Source of the DNA: Acanthococcus lagerstroemiae
Taxonomy: Eukaryota > Arthropoda > Insecta > Hemiptera > Eriococcidae
Direction of reading: 5' to 3'
Length of the DNA: 64,000 bases
Assembly: GCA_031841125.1 (NCBI GenBank)
Contig: CM063108.1
Coordinates: forward strand, 28,199,399 to 28,263,398
A model generated the notes under the pieces. It ran no database searches. It was not told the origin of the DNA and saw only the letters and a program-made list of their open reading frames with translations. This document shows, piece after piece, positions 31,360 through 43,009 of the stretch (position 1 is the stretch's first letter; every line of letters starts with the position of its first letter). The translations under genes and the position numbers were made by a program.

Positions 31360-32420
31360 GGGAACTGAGCTGGAATGCGACCTATTGACTGGAAGATGAG
31401 GTTTTCACAAACAGAACATCGAGAGAAGGGAGGAAAGAAAGGAGTACACTTGAGCGAAAACTGTAACTCCAGGCATGCGCTCATTGATCTTGATCTTTGC
31501 TATGCCTTGCGCGACTTCCCTCCTGATCATACCGTAATAAAAAAAAATGTCTATGGAAATTTATATTAACAAACTGCGGCTGCAGACTGTTTGAGCGTTA
31601 TTGTTTCTTCCAGCCATCCCCTCGACACGAAGCCAGTCCGTATGATTTTTTCGTCCAGCCGTGTATGAGCACATGGCTAGAGGGAAAACCACTGAATTCG
31701 TGTCGAGGGATCGTGTTGGAGGCGCGTTACTGTTTTCGCTCAAATATACCTATGGCTGGAAGAAAATGGAAATGTCAACGACTGAACTGAATTGTCACCA
31801 TGAAGAGCTGAAGAACTGCGAGCTAAACTGAGCCGGAAATGAGAAGAGAAAGAAAGAAGAACTATAATCACGCAGGGCGCAGCAAATATCAAGATCAATG
31901 AGCACATGGCTGGAGTTGCAGGTTTTGCTCAAGTATATTCATGGCTGGAAGAAATGCATCCGTTTGCAGAGGCGTCTACAACCACAGGAGAGCATTTTCA
32001 TGTCTTTCTGCTCTTCAGATTCCGCCGACATGAGAATGTCGACGATCAACATGGACTGGCTTCGTGTCAGGGGAGCTTTACAAATCTCCATGGGAATGAT
32101 AATTCTGTTTCGTTACTCCTTTTCGTTTCTCCTCAAATGTAACGTTTTTTGCGTTTGTGTGCTTAAGTAAAGACTTGAAAATGTCAAAAATTTCCATGGA
32201 AATTTCTATTAACAAGACGGCTGCAGACTGTTTGAGCGTTACTTCTATCCGCATGATTTAGCTCTTCATGGTCACAATTCAGTTCTTTGCTGCGCCCTGC
32301 GCGACTATAATCTGCAGCCGTGTTGTTGTTGCGCGACTGCAGTCTGCAGCTGTGTTGCTGATAGAAATTTCCATGGAAAATTTTTTTATTAGGTTACCGA
32401 AAGCATATTTTATAAAATGT
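31360..32420. repeat. Compound of inverted and direct repeats
   Basis: CTCATTGATCTTGATCTTTG (31,480) is the inverse of CAAATATCAAGATCAATGAG (31,884). CTGAATTGTCACCATGAAGA (31,788) is the inverse of CTTCATGGTCACAATTCAGT (32,263). AACTGCGGCTGCAGACTGTT (31,572) repeats directly as AAGACGGCTGCAGACTGTTT (32,214). TATGGCTGGAAGAAAATG recurs as CATGGCTGGAAGAAATG. Finally TTTCCATGGAAATTTCTATT (32,198) pairs with the AATTTCCATGG block near 32,366. These nested relations suggest a foldback-type element rearranged by later duplications. No ORF of note. Confidence 0.65.
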
Positions 32421-33500
32421 TACCCTACACGAGGAAGTCGACGACAATTATAATCGATTACTGATAAGTCGATATTAAAATCAGACATGAAAATGCTCTC
32501 TCGTGGTTGCAGATCCGTTTGCGACGTGTTATGAGGCAGGTTTAGATGACTATATGGTTTACATTTAGTAAGTTGTTTTCATTGTTAAGACTTTCCCTTG
32601 AATAAACCTCCAGCGTAAAGAAGTACCACACTCGAAGTGTCAAAAGTACTACCTAATAATGCTCAACACTACTCAAGTAATACTTAAGAAGCATCCTCGG
32701 TGAATACTTCTAGTTTCTTCCAGACATAGGTATACTTGATTTCGTTACGTTTTTCACTCAAATATACCCAGTAGTAAAAGCATATAAAATGCTAAAAAAA
32801 TAAAATAGAAGGTTCATGATGAACTGAAAATATTTTCATTATAACAATTGCTTGTATTGCAATAACCGTTAGCGTCCATGGAAAGACAAATTCGTGTGCA
32901 AAATCTAAATTCCTCGGTCTCCATAGCCAGACAAATGAGGTAATCAGAACTCCGGATTTGAGGACTCTCCATTCTCTACGAATCCTGGCTTAAGAGCGGA
33001 CCGGGGGAAGGATGTGATCCCCTCCTTTATGAATCTTTGGCGAAGTCGCATTTTTAGACTAATCAAGTCGGTAATTTGTTTGTTCTTTTTGTACATTGAT
33101 AAATTTTATATCACTGAGTGGGCATTTTCAAGCAAAATGTAAAAACGGCTCAATTTTTTAGGATTTTCAAAAAGCAAATACCTATAAGCGCAAATAGGGA
33201 GGCTTGATATAAGTCTGAATAAACTTTGTGTAAGGCACAAAATTCTGGAACTTTTTTTTTCAACTATTTGTGGAAAGACTCTTCAACTACGTACATAAAT
33301 AATACCCTCGTTCAGTCTCCTGGCCAAAATAGTAGATAACATAACAACCTCAGTAAGAAGGTTTCTTAAACATGGTGGGAGCATCTCTGTCGGCCAAATT
33401 TCTAAAAATATGCTAACAAGCTAAGCTAGGCCTAAGCCTTTTCAACCATGTCTCTCGAAAGGCAGACTCAATCTGTCTTCACTTCCAGTCACCTTCTCGG
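32421..33500. other. Intergenic, nothing recognised
   Basis: AT-rich. No gene, RNA or element terminus supported. Confidence 0.4.
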
Positions 33501-33506
33501 TAGCTT

Positions 33507-33819
33507 CAACTCTAGGGTACTCAACAAGTCAACCCTCTCATATTTCAACTCTAAGGTACAGAACCCTCTCAACAAGGTCGGATTTAAGATTTCATGGCCC
33601 TGGGGCCCAGCAAGGTGTGGAGGCCCCAAAGTGTCAAGCAACCCCCCCCCCCCCCCAAAAAAAAAGAGTTCAAAATTACGAGTAAAAATAATTCTAAGTA
33701 CACATAAAGTATGAACAACATTTATGTATTTGTAATAACGGCACTTTCCTGACCAATTTATGGAGGCCCGAGGCCTTGGGCCTCGTGGACTCCTCCCTAA
33801 ATCCGGCCTTACTCTCATA
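33507..33819. mobile_element. hAT-like MITE, copy 2, in a short tandem repeat
   Basis: The element is about 33,573-33,811 (239 bp). The left end CAAGGTCGGATTTAAGATTT and the right end read inward TAAGGCCGGATTTAGGGAGG match copy 1 at 3.78 kb. The neighbouring blocks (GGCCCTGGGGCCCAGCAAGG, TGTGGAGGCCCC and GGCCTTGGGCC) match as well. It carries about 110 bp of extra internal sequence, including a C16 run at 33,640-33,655. Flanks CTCTCAA (33,566-33,572) and CTCTCAT (33,812-33,818) are consistent with a decayed target duplication. It landed in a ~37-bp tandem repeat (TTCAACTCTARGGTAC...). Confidence 0.75.
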
Positions 33820-35089
33820 ATTCAGGTTCCAGATAGACTAATGCCATATTGACCACTGCCACAGCAGCGTCAACCACCAGTGCCAGGTGCTCATCAAGTG
33901 TCGTGGACCACTGCCTCTGTGGCAACGACAAGAACTCTTGGTAATGTCTTTGAACTCATCGACTGTAGCATCACCAGCTGACAGCGTCCATCCGTCCGTA
34001 GCACCAAAGGGACGAGCTCAACACCCGCCCGAACAGAACGTATCGGTTCTTTCTAGCAGTACACCAATTTGACCTGACACCCAGACTAGTCCATACTTGA
34101 CCTCACAGTTCAACTTTGGCCTCGGGTAGTCAGCTCAACAGTTCAGCTGTAGGTTGGAAACCCACTGGAATATGAGTACGTAACTTAGCTCTCCTACGGA
34201 GTCAAGTCAGACGGAGGATCATAGCCAGCATGAAGGCATAAGCAGCTCCTTTCGTGCTACCTGTGACGTGCAATGGGCAGCCTGGAGCAACAACTTCGTA
34301 CTCTGTCATAGTGCCACCACAGACCATTCCGTGACTTCTCGAACAAAACTATTACCCGTACGTTAATCTACAATTGTGACCATCTGAGAACGTCACGAGC
34401 GTCACAACAGTCCCACTGAACTGCAGTGCACTAGTCAGTCCATTGTTGACAAGACTGTTGACAAGACACCTTATCGTTCAAGCACTGTGTAAGTTATGCA
34501 TTACACTTCACAAACGATGTCAACTCCCAAAGTAATATCCTTTTTACGATCGCGATCGAGCTTCATACTCGAGCTCGCTATCCTCGTACTTTCGAGAACA
34601 ATCTTAAGTTGAATACTTAACCTCCGATAAAGGATGTCCAGTGAAAACTCATTAGTACTTCCGTGTATTTCAGTATTATACCCATATGAATTATGTGCCA
34701 AATACTCAAATTACTCAACTTGACGAACTTTCAGCTCGCAGACGAAATTCTAGATAAGATATAATTCCAGAACAGACATATTCAACATGACCAGAAATAG
34801 TGACCAACAGTATTTCACGCTTGTGTCTCATCAATAGGAAAACTAGTGGCCATCATTGTAGGTCAGGTTATCGAAATTAATCAAAAATACGTTTCATCAA
34901 AAACTCATTTTCACATTTGTAAGTTTAAATATGTCCTAATAGTACCTCAACGAAAATGTTCCCTGTTCAATGAATTTTAAGAAGCCCCCCCCCCCATGAT
35001 TTTTAACATTTTATAAGGGAGTCCGAACAAATCTTAATAAGCTCGAAGAGAGTCTGAATGAGTCCCGGCAACTCCTAAGGACGTATACG
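33820..35089. other. Intergenic; CAACTGACC-flavoured short repeats
   Basis: From about 33,840 to 34,480 the sequence is rich in short motifs such as GACCACTGCC, CAGCTGACAG and CAGTTCAACT, comparable to the decayed array at 24.5-25.1 kb. The rest shows nothing I can support. Confidence 0.35.
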
Positions 35090-35904
35090 TGATGGCTCAT
35101 TTACACCAAATGCTAGCAACAAAATGTTAGTAGCAATGTTATAGGTCGTTCGAAAATTTTGTTAGCAGCAAATGTTGACAGCATCTGCTAGCAGCAAAAG
35201 TACTTGTTTACACTGTGGGATTGTTATCAACACATTTCCGGCAGGAGTATGTACTATGCAGGTAATTTAGCGCATAGACAAGTACAATTTTATATCTTGA
35301 TTTAGCCTGTAATTGGTGACCTGTTTTTTAATCATGGGTTCTATCAACTTATGCAAGTTGATGAATTGTTCGTATGGCATTCGAACAAAAGAACGAAAAT
35401 ATCCCCTGTGATACAGGTCATCTTGGGACAGCCCTCTGTCATCTAAATTTATGCCCTGTATTATTTTTTCGGTCTTCTTCTCCTGCAACGACGGTCGAAT
35501 CCAAAAACGGCGGTGCCTTCGAGATGCCGCTCGTTTCAAAATTAGGTAGCACATTGCCCAAACCATTACAGAAAAAACTCTTCTTCTATAATAACCCTCC
35601 TTTTTTTGTTTCGAAATAGGCGCCATCTAAATCTCTCTATATGTATACTAAAATTTATCAATAAATTAAAAAGCAGAAATACGCGGCATGTACAAAACAT
35701 ACAAAAACATGGAATATTTATTAAAATGTTATTGGTAACATGTTACCCAAACGGAATCGAATCCGATCGGATAACATTTGCTAGCAGCATGTTGCCAACT
35801 TGCAGCTAGCAAATTCGGTGTAAACTACATTCGGCAACATTTGTAAATGTTGCCGATTTTCATGCTTCTAGCATGCTGCCAGCTTCGGTGAAACTCCGCC
35901 ATGA
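35090..35904. mobile_element. PIF/Harbinger element with 3-bp TSD (TGA)
   Basis: The element spans 35,093-35,901 (809 bp) and is flanked by TGA at 35,090-35,092 and 35,902-35,904. Three-base duplications are characteristic of PIF/Harbinger. The left end is TGGCTCATTTACACCAAATG. The right end read inward is TGGCGGAGTTTCACCGAAGC. Further inward, related blocks with GCTAGCAGCA and AACATTTGCTAGC recur on both sides, so the subterminal regions are rich in short repeats. Inside, on the minus strand, lies a fragment of Harbinger transposase. Too short to be autonomous. Confidence 0.75.
35267..35626 (-). pseudogene. Harbinger-type transposase, N-terminal fragment (119 codons)
   Basis: The ORF contains RRHRRFWIRPSLQEKK, then LYHRGYFRSFVRMPYEQFIN, then LIEPMIKKQVTNYR. 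R(R)FWVRP, followed by FxxYFRMxxxxFxxLLxLVxPxIxKxxTNxR, is the conserved N-terminal segment of HARBI1-like nucleases. The family's DDE catalytic domain, about 200 residues further on, is absent: the frame ends at SMR and a stop near 35,267, close to the element's left end. It can therefore have no nuclease activity; at most it is a truncated DNA- or partner-binding remnant. The start used (an ATG-type MAPISKQ) is plausible but unproven. Confidence 0.75.
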
Positions 35905-36069
35905 GTCATAATAGAATAAATTAGTCGTCCCAAAACGATCTAAATGCGTAAGAAAGTGTATGAATGGGTCTCAAAAGAGTCTGAACGTTATTTCAAGAAA
36001 TAATTTCACAGTGCCTGAATGCATTTTTGCAGGTCTGACAAGGGAAGGGCAGCTGATGTTGTTTGCTTC

Positions 36070-36375
36070 CGGCAGCGATGTGGTAATAGGCGGGAGGGGG
36101 CAACTTACCCCCTGTAGGAATTTTTAACTCAGTAGTTGGGAAAATTTACCGTTTCAGTCAGGGACGGAAATAAGGGGGGCACGGATGCTTCCACCGGTGG
36201 TGGGAAATTTTAGTAGATGAATCAAAAGTTGGAAAAATCCAACACGTCAAAAGGTTGTTTTTAGCCAATACAAAAAACTTAGTGATACTTGAGAATTTTG
36301 AGTTGAGTCAGTTGGAACTTTCAGAATTTTCGCCCCCCCCTCCCCGAAAAAACTCTTCGGTACATCCCTGGCCTC
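36070..36375 (-). repeat. G-rich dispersed repeat family, copy 1
   Basis: Reverse-complemented, 36,375-36,070 reads CCAGGGATGTACCGAAGAGT, then GGGGAGGGGGGG. Next come TTTTGACGTGTTGGATTTTT, TAAATTTTCCCAACTACTGA and AAAAATTCCTACAGGGGGTA. The same series occurs on the + strand at 49.44-50.03 kb. A ~70-bp block (about 36,153-36,225) with ends CAGGGACGG and CCACCACCGG interrupts this copy and may be a further insertion. It is probably a non-autonomous DNA element; ends unsettled. Confidence 0.6.
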
Positions 36376-37259
36376 AGGCCCGGCTTCCAGCAGCAATAAA
36401 AATAATGCAAGAATGATGTTTCTTTTTCTGTACGAAATTTACTACGAAAACGAAAAATTTCTCGATTCTGCTTTAGGGAAAGGCCTGGCAAAGATTTTGT
36501 TTCGGGTCCGGATTTTCTCTTCACAGCCCTGCGTTTTTGAACGTCTGAAGTTTGAATGCCTTTTAAAAATATCTGAACAGGTTATATAGAAGGTCTAAGA
36601 TGAATAGAAACACCTGCATAACTTATACTGTAGAGGAATCTTCGTGAGTTTCAGTGCAACCTTATTCAGTCCAAATTAATCTTAATGTTTTTAGAGACAG
36701 GATGGAGTACAATGTCCATCCGGTCATACTTTGCCCGTTCTCTTTATTTTTTGAATTTATACTCAGAATATTCTTAAACTTTGAGGCTGTATTCGTGCTC
36801 ATCTTATTTCGTTTATACTTCTAATTACCTTTGGATGAAACACGGAATACTACACCCTCAACCCTTTTTTAATTGTAACCGAAGTATTTGTTTTAATTTT
36901 TTTTTTTTTCTTTCTTTTTCTGTTTTCAGGTATTTCACTGTGAAGTTTAACATTACGTCGCATTCCTATATAAGAAATGAATTGCGTGAGATCAGTTTGA
37001 GATTTTGGTCCCTTGAACTTCAGTCCCATCTTCAGGTAATATCGCAGATTATTGATGTAAATAATATTACAAACAGTTGGTCGTTTTGGGGATACAGTCC
37101 TAATCGAAAAATAATCTGTACCCGAGATCGGAATCTGAGGATATTGGGATATCGGAACCCACATCTGAAATCCAGATTCTCGATCATACTCGTTAAAAGG
37201 AAGAGAGAGACAGTTGGGCCCACAAAAACTAGTTTCGTAACCATTTCATCAATTTTGGC
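36376..37259. other. Intergenic, nothing recognised
   Basis: Contains a T/C-rich run near 36,897-36,925 and an open frame at 36,781-37,263 without recognisable domain. No gene supported. Confidence 0.35.
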
Positions 37260-39170
37260 ATAACTCGTCAGTCAGCCCCCCTTCGAGGTGTGCGAAATTC
37301 CGGCAAACTTACTCGCTATCTACCGAATCATCCGAATAGCTTTTCGTGACATAAAAATTCGAAGTCTAAAACTCCGCCTCGACTTTTCCATCATCAGGAC
37401 TGGCGAGAGGAAATTCAGGCCCGGGACTGGAGGGAAAATACGACGAAAGAAAAAAATGATGGTATATTTTGCTGGGTCGTTCTTCGAAATCACAATTTTG
37501 TACTCGAAAATTTAAAAACAAATCAAACAATGAAAAATCCAGGCCCCTCCAAAAAGTTCTGGCTTGAAGAGAATTCCTCCTTTCCGCGCCCGCGCTCTCT
37601 CCCCCTCTCTCTCTCACCCTTTTGTCAAGCCAGTTCATCACTCCGCCGTGTCAACAAGAGAAATCCGGGAAGCCGCTATTCCGAAGCCGAACCTCTATTT
37701 CGGTAGTTTTGAGCGTAAACTGATCGGCCATTTTCTCGTCGCTGACTTACAACGCTGAAAATTCGGAAACCCGGTAAGCCGTTTTGGAACACGTCGCAGA
37801 TTTCCGCTCATTGTCGTCGTCGTCGTCATCTCGCTGAGCTATAGTCTTCTTCGCGTCTTCACAATTGCCTCATTAAGGCGAACCTCGCCTTCGTCCTGCG
37901 GATTTTAATACCCTCAGTCCGCTGAAATTCACGTTCCAATTTCCATCAGCACGGAATGTATATCTATATACGGCGGAATACCGTCGACGTTGTTGTCCCC
38001 CTCCCCTTAGCCGCCCTCCTGCTGGTTGTCGTGCCCGGCGATGCAGCGTCGACATTCTCGAGCCTACTTAAAACCAACCCCATTAATTTCTTTCTATCGA
38101 GCAAATACACCTACCTTTCGCTACCAGCAGCTATATACACAGCCGAGTGAAAAGCTTTTAATTGTAAGAAATTTTAACCAGCTATATTCATTTTGTGCAG
38201 CAGTATGGGCAGCTGCAGCAGCATCCCATTTCCATTCCATCCTCCCGGCCTCTGCCTCTTCCCATTCCCACCTGCCTCGCTCTCGTACGCGCTCACTTAT
38301 ACACGCGTGAGTACTTTTCATTATTCGCAACGCTGAGTCTTTATTTTTCTCGTTTCGCATTTTCCGCGAGACAGCCTCGACTGCATTAATATTGAAGAGA
38401 CGAATACTGGAGGATCGTTTTCTTCATAAAGACCCATTAATATTTGAAAATTATAAGAACAAGTTCTCGAATTTCATGTTCCAGGAAACCACGAGTATAT
38501 ACCTTTTGCTTCCCTTTGTTTTCTTTTTGGATTTTTTTTTTCCTTTTTCATTTCGTATGATTGTTATCCATGCGGTCCGATATTACAGACTCCGAGCAGC
38601 TATACCTATGTGTAGTTTGTGTGTCGAGCTCTGCTCTCCCTCTCTCCAATAAGTGTTACCATATCACTCACATACTCACTCGCCCACTTGCGCTCAGGTT
38701 AGTGAGCTCTTCGTGGGCTCGAGGTGTGTATTTAAACCGACGAATCCTTGTTTAGACAAGTGGCACTGTTGAAAAGCTGAATTTTCCTGCTTCGCGAACC
38801 GATTTTTTTTTTTTTTTGCAGTCTAGGAAAGGTGGAAAAGCAAAGTGTAAATTCCACGGTGTTTAATTTGCCTGCGTGAATTCTTTTCGCCGGGCTACCT
38901 GTTGATTGTCGCCGTGCATTCGGCGATTACAACAGTCGAGTCATTGAGAGGACTTTAGAATACATCCCAGGAATTCCAAATAACGAGCTTTTATTGTACT
39001 GTTCTTCGTTCTCGAGTGTATCGAATATTTAGCTTGCTAAAATTGTATTTCGAAGAGTAAGACAAAAATACTTATAATATTAGGGCAAAAGTTCTCATCG
39101 AGATTTGTGAATAATAGAATAAATCCGCTATTCTTACCTTCGTTTTGGTGTTACTGTTCATTCGCACCTT
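37260..39170. other. CpG-rich single-copy-looking region with GTC/CGT repeat
   Basis: 37,260-38,350 is CpG-rich and non-repetitive apart from a short GTCGTCGTCGTCGTC run at 37,813-37,827. 38,350-39,170 is more AT-rich. Open frames overlap on both strands with no known domain. Possibly regulatory DNA or an unrecognised exon region. Confidence 0.35.
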
Positions 39171-39298
39171 GTGTGTGTGCTGCCTTGGCGTGGTGAGGTG
39201 GCTTACAGAAAAACTAAAGGCACGTAGGAGAAGGAAAACTCCGACAGATAAGCCCTGATGAAAGCAAGGGGAATGTATATCAGTAGTCTTTCCTGGAG

Positions 39299-39838
39299 AT
39301 GCGGCTCCATCACCATCCTCACAAAATGAATAATAGTTCCGGTTGTAACATGTCTACCATTCGGATGTCCGGGCGGAGACTACCCAGTGAGAAACTATCA
39401 AAACTAAGAATAGGGACATGGAATGTAAGGACACTGAATGAGGTAGGCAAATTAGAAAACGTAAAGAAAGAGAAGAAAAGATTAAAATTAGATATAACAG
39501 AAACTAATGAAGTGAGATGGCCAGAAGAAGATGATTTTTGGACAGTGGAATACAGAATAATTAATAGCGGCGAAAAGAGGGCAAGCAGGCGCAAGTAGTA
39601 TTATGAAAAAAACTGCAGTGTAGGGGATGGCGTGCAAAGTTATATCCAACATGGTGAGAGAATATTAATGGTGAGAATCTCAGCAAAGCCACTATCTTTA
39701 ATGATGGTCCAAGTTTGTATGCCCTCAGGAAGTTATAGCGAAGAAGAAGTCGAAAAAATGTATGAAGAAATTGATGAAGCACTAAGCAAGGTAAAAGGGA
39801 GAGCTTTGTTTAAGAAAGCAAAATCAAAGAGATGCTAG
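39299..39838 (+). pseudogene. LINE endonuclease domain (frameshifted)
   Basis: From the ATG at 39,299 the frame reaches KLSKLRIGTWNVRTLNEVGK (the TWN block binds metal), then LKLDITETNEVRWPEEDDFW, where NEVRW corresponds to the catalytic SEVRW block. After a frameshift near 39,570 the reading continues GQAGASSIMKKTAV, then a stop. It resumes at 39,632 with QSYIQHGERILMVRISAKPL, then MMVQVCMPSGSYSEEEVEKM, then EIDEALSKVKGRALF. The distal GDFN and SDH blocks are too decayed to find. The domain would nick target DNA; this copy cannot. Confidence 0.75.
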
Positions 39839-40454
39839 ACTCATAGAATTTTGTGAAGAATATAAATTAGTTTATTAGAAATACTCTGTTTGAAAATCAT
39901 GAAAGAATAAAATACCCTTGGAAAAGCTTAAGAGATGAAGGAAGATATTAAATAGATTATACAGGAAGGAAATAATATTAAAGGAAAGTGGATGGCACAA
40001 AAAAAAAACACAATGAATCTAGCAGCAAGGAAAAAAATAAGTACTCAAATAACAGAAAGGAGAAAACCATAGATGAAAATTGAGATATGTACTAGAGTTA
40101 ATGGAAGAAAGAAGAAAATATAAACAAACCAATGATAGAGAAAGTAAGGACTAATATAAGGCTTTAAGAAATCTAAAGAGAGAACGTAAAAGAAGGCCGA
40201 ATAGAAATTTATTTATCAGAATTGTGAGAAAACTGTGGAGCAAATGAAAACAGGAAAATCCGATCAACCATATAACAAACTAAAAATATATTTCAGAACA
40301 AGAAGACAGAGAACAAATAATAATTCAACTGATGAAAAAGGAAATTTATTAGACTCTAAAAAAGACAAAATACAAAGATGGGTGAGATATGTTTAAAAAT
40401 TGTGTAAGAATGGTACAGGTATAAGTAAACGTAAGGAAAGAGATTATATATAGT

Positions 40455-40617
40455 GTGGAGGATGAAGAAACAGGAGATCCTATTCTAAAATCGGGGTTTG
40501 ATAAAACTCTGAAAGAAATGAAAGCAGGTAAAACAGAAAGAGTTTGTGAAATGGCTAGTGAGTTGTTGAGAAATGCAGGAAAAGTAGTTTTAAGAAAGTT
40601 CATAGAAATTAATTTGC
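40455..40617 (+). pseudogene. LINE RT, fingers segment upstream of the array
   Basis: Reads DEETGDPILKSGFDKTLKEM, then KAGKTERVCEMASELLRNAG, then KVVLRKFIEIN. This matches the ALKEMKAGKAxGVDxxxSELLRNAG block just upstream of the RT core. The reading ends where the tandem repeats begin at about 40,618. Confidence 0.7.
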
Positions 40618-41735
40618 AGGGGGTATATTTCGTATAATTGGTGGTACATTTCGGTACATTTCGGGTACATTTCATTCGAAACAAATTTGACGAAATCAGC
40701 TAAGTTGGGAGCTCTAATTAATTTCTGCCTCCTTATACTTTTGGCCATTACATGGAGAGGGAGGGTACATTTTATATAATTGGTGGTACATTTCGGGTAC
40801 ATTTCATTCTGCACAAATTCGGTGAAATTGGAACAAATGGGGGTGGGGTAAGGTTACTATAGCTCCACCAAATTTAATCCTTCCCCCTGCGGCGATGAAG
40901 GGGGTATATTTCTATAATTTGGTGGTACATTTCGGGTACGTTTCATTCTGCACTAATTCGGTGAAATTGAAACTAATGAGGGGGGGACTAACGTTACCAC
41001 AGTTCCACTAAATTTATTCCTCCCCCCGGCGGCGACAAAGGGGGTACATTTCAGATAACTGATGGTACATTTCGGTACATTTTGAATACATTTCATACAG
41101 CACAAATTTGGTGAAATCGGAACAAATGGGGGGAGGGTTAACGTTACCACAGCCCCACCAAATTTATTCCTCCCCCCTGTGGCGATGAAGGGGGTACATT
41201 TCATATAATTTATGGTACATTTCGGTGCATTTCATTCGAACCAAATTTGACGAAATCAGAAATATTGGAAGCTGTAATTCATTTCGGCCCCCTGATACTT
41301 TTGGTCATTATATGGGAGGCGGGTACATTTCAGATAATTGATGGTACATTTCGGTAAATTTCGGGTACATTTCATTCTGCACAAATTCGGTGACATTGGA
41401 ACAAATAGGGGGGCTAACGTTACCATAGCCCCACCAAATTTAATCCTCCCCCTGCAGCGATAAAGAGGATACATTTCAGATAATTGGTGGTACATTTCGG
41501 GTACATTTCATTCGAACCACATTTGACGAAATCAGACAAATTGGGGGGCTCCCGTTACCCTGGCCCGATCAAAGTACTTTTGTTCCCCCTTCGCAAAGGG
41601 AGGAGGTACATTTTGTAATATTAGCGACGTACATTTGGGTACATTTCGGGTACATTTCCCCTACCCCAAAATCGGGTCTAAAATCAAATTTGGGGGGCAG
41701 GGTAATGGACCCGAAATGCCAACAGATTTCCAGAA
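40618..41735. repeat. ~140-bp tandem array (about eight units) inside the LINE
   Basis: Units begin with GGGGGTACATTTCATATAAT-like sequence at about 40,618, 40,762, 40,900, 41,039, 41,189, 41,323, 41,467 and 41,604, spacings 134-150 bp. Each contains GGTACATTTCGGGTACATTT. Two main forms exist. Form A has CTGCACAAATTCGGTGAAAT, TAACGTTACC and CCCCCTGCGGCGA. Form B has TTCGAACCAAATTTGACGAA followed by CTGATACTTTTGGTCATTA. The order is B-A-A-A-B-A-variant-degenerate. The array separates the RT fingers from the RT core. No ORF of note. Confidence 0.85.
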
Positions 41736-41739
41736 GAGC

Positions 41740-43009
41740 ACCCTCAAAAAGCAGGAGGAAGCAAATGTGAAGATTATCATACTATAAGCTTATCTATCGC
41801 ATGAATCAAAGATTATAGCTGAGATAATAAATAAGAGATTACAAAATAAAATGGAAGAAAGAGTGGGAGAAGATGAGTTTGGATTCAGGAAAAATGGAGG
41901 AACTAGGGAAGCAATCTTATGTTTGAGACTTTTATTAAAAAGTAGACTGAAAAGAGGTTCGGATGCGCACGCACTCGTAGAATTTGTAGATTTACATAGA
42001 AAAAGTTTATTGATAATGTTGAATGGTCAAAAATATTTCAAATATTGAAGGAGATAGGAGTTGAGTATACAGAAAGAAGAGTAATATGGAAATTGTATAA
42101 GAATCAAAAGGCTCGAATTCGAATCGAAAATTAAGTGGGAGAAGCTAAAATTCAAAAAAGAGTAAGACAAAAGTGCTGTTTGTCATCATACTGTTTAACT
42201 AATTTATAGAAAAGTAATTAATGAAATGAATGAAAGGAGCTCGGGTGTGATAATACAAGGGGAGACGGTTAGAATGATAAGGTTTGCAGATAACATTGGA
42301 ATAGTGGAAAGAAGTGAAGAAAAACTAAAGAAAATATTGAAACAGTTAGGTGAAAAATTGAAAATAAAAATATAAAATGAAGAGGAATAAAAATAAAACG
42401 AACGGAAGATGGACAAAGTAAAACAGAACTAATGAGTAGAACGGAACAAGTTAAGAGAGTTTTTCTTCAAGGGGGAAACATATTCAAAACAAATATTGAT
42501 AAAGTAGGACTATGATTTCTTGAAATTAATGTATATTTAGAGTATAGTATTGTATAGATGTGAGACCTAGACAATATGAACACAAGAAAGAAAAAGGATA
42601 GTATAGCTTTTGAAATATGATGTTATCGAAGAATGAGGAAGTATTGAGGCGAAGAGGAAGAAAAATAGAAATTTGGAATATAATCGTAAAGAGAAGAGTT
42701 AAAATGATAGGTCATAATATAAGACATCCAGTGATATTACTGTTAGAGGGAAATATCGAGAAAAAGAACTGTAAAGAAAGGCCAACAATGATCTGTGAAG
42801 AGCAGATAATGAAGGATACAAAGTTTAACTCCTTCTCAGAAATGAAAAGATTGGCACAAGAGAGAAACAAGTGGAGAAACACAATCTACTTGTCGCGAAA
42901 AACTAATGACTATCACAACGATTCATTTGCGATGATCAGTATGTTTCAAAGGGGAAATTTGGTTGAAGTCTCTGAATTCGCAGTGGTCAAGTGTCGAAAG
43001 GGAGATTGA
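41740..43009 (+). pseudogene. LINE RT core and C-terminus, decayed
   Basis: Fragments in order: KKQEEANVK, then DYHTISL, then AEIINKRLQNKMEERVGEDE, then FGFRKNGGTREAILCLRLLL. A frame-shifted motif A region follows (VEFVDLHRKSLLIMLNGQKY where FVDLEKAFD is usual). Then EAKIQKRVRQKCC, INEMNERSSGVIIQGETVRM and IRFADNIGIV, in which the second catalytic aspartate of FADD is asparagine. Finally EIWNIIVKRRVKMIGHNIRH, then KRLAQERNKWRN, the family's C-terminal end. Many stops and frameshifts; enzymatically dead. Confidence 0.8.

Larger units (their letters stand above)
39175..43009 (+). mobile_element. Decayed LINE with near-complete 5' end, interrupted by a satellite-like array
   Basis: The 5' leader starts near 39,175 with CTGCCTTGGCGTGGTGAGGT, a leader type I associate with insect endonuclease-RT elements. 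Endonuclease pieces follow (39.30-39.84 kb), then decayed linker sequence, an RT fingers piece (40.46-40.61 kb), a ~1.1-kb tandem array, and the rest of the RT (41.74-42.9 kb). The coding strand is strongly A-rich. Frameshifts and stops are frequent. No clear tail or target duplication was found near 43.0 kb, so the 3' boundary is approximate. Confidence 0.8.
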
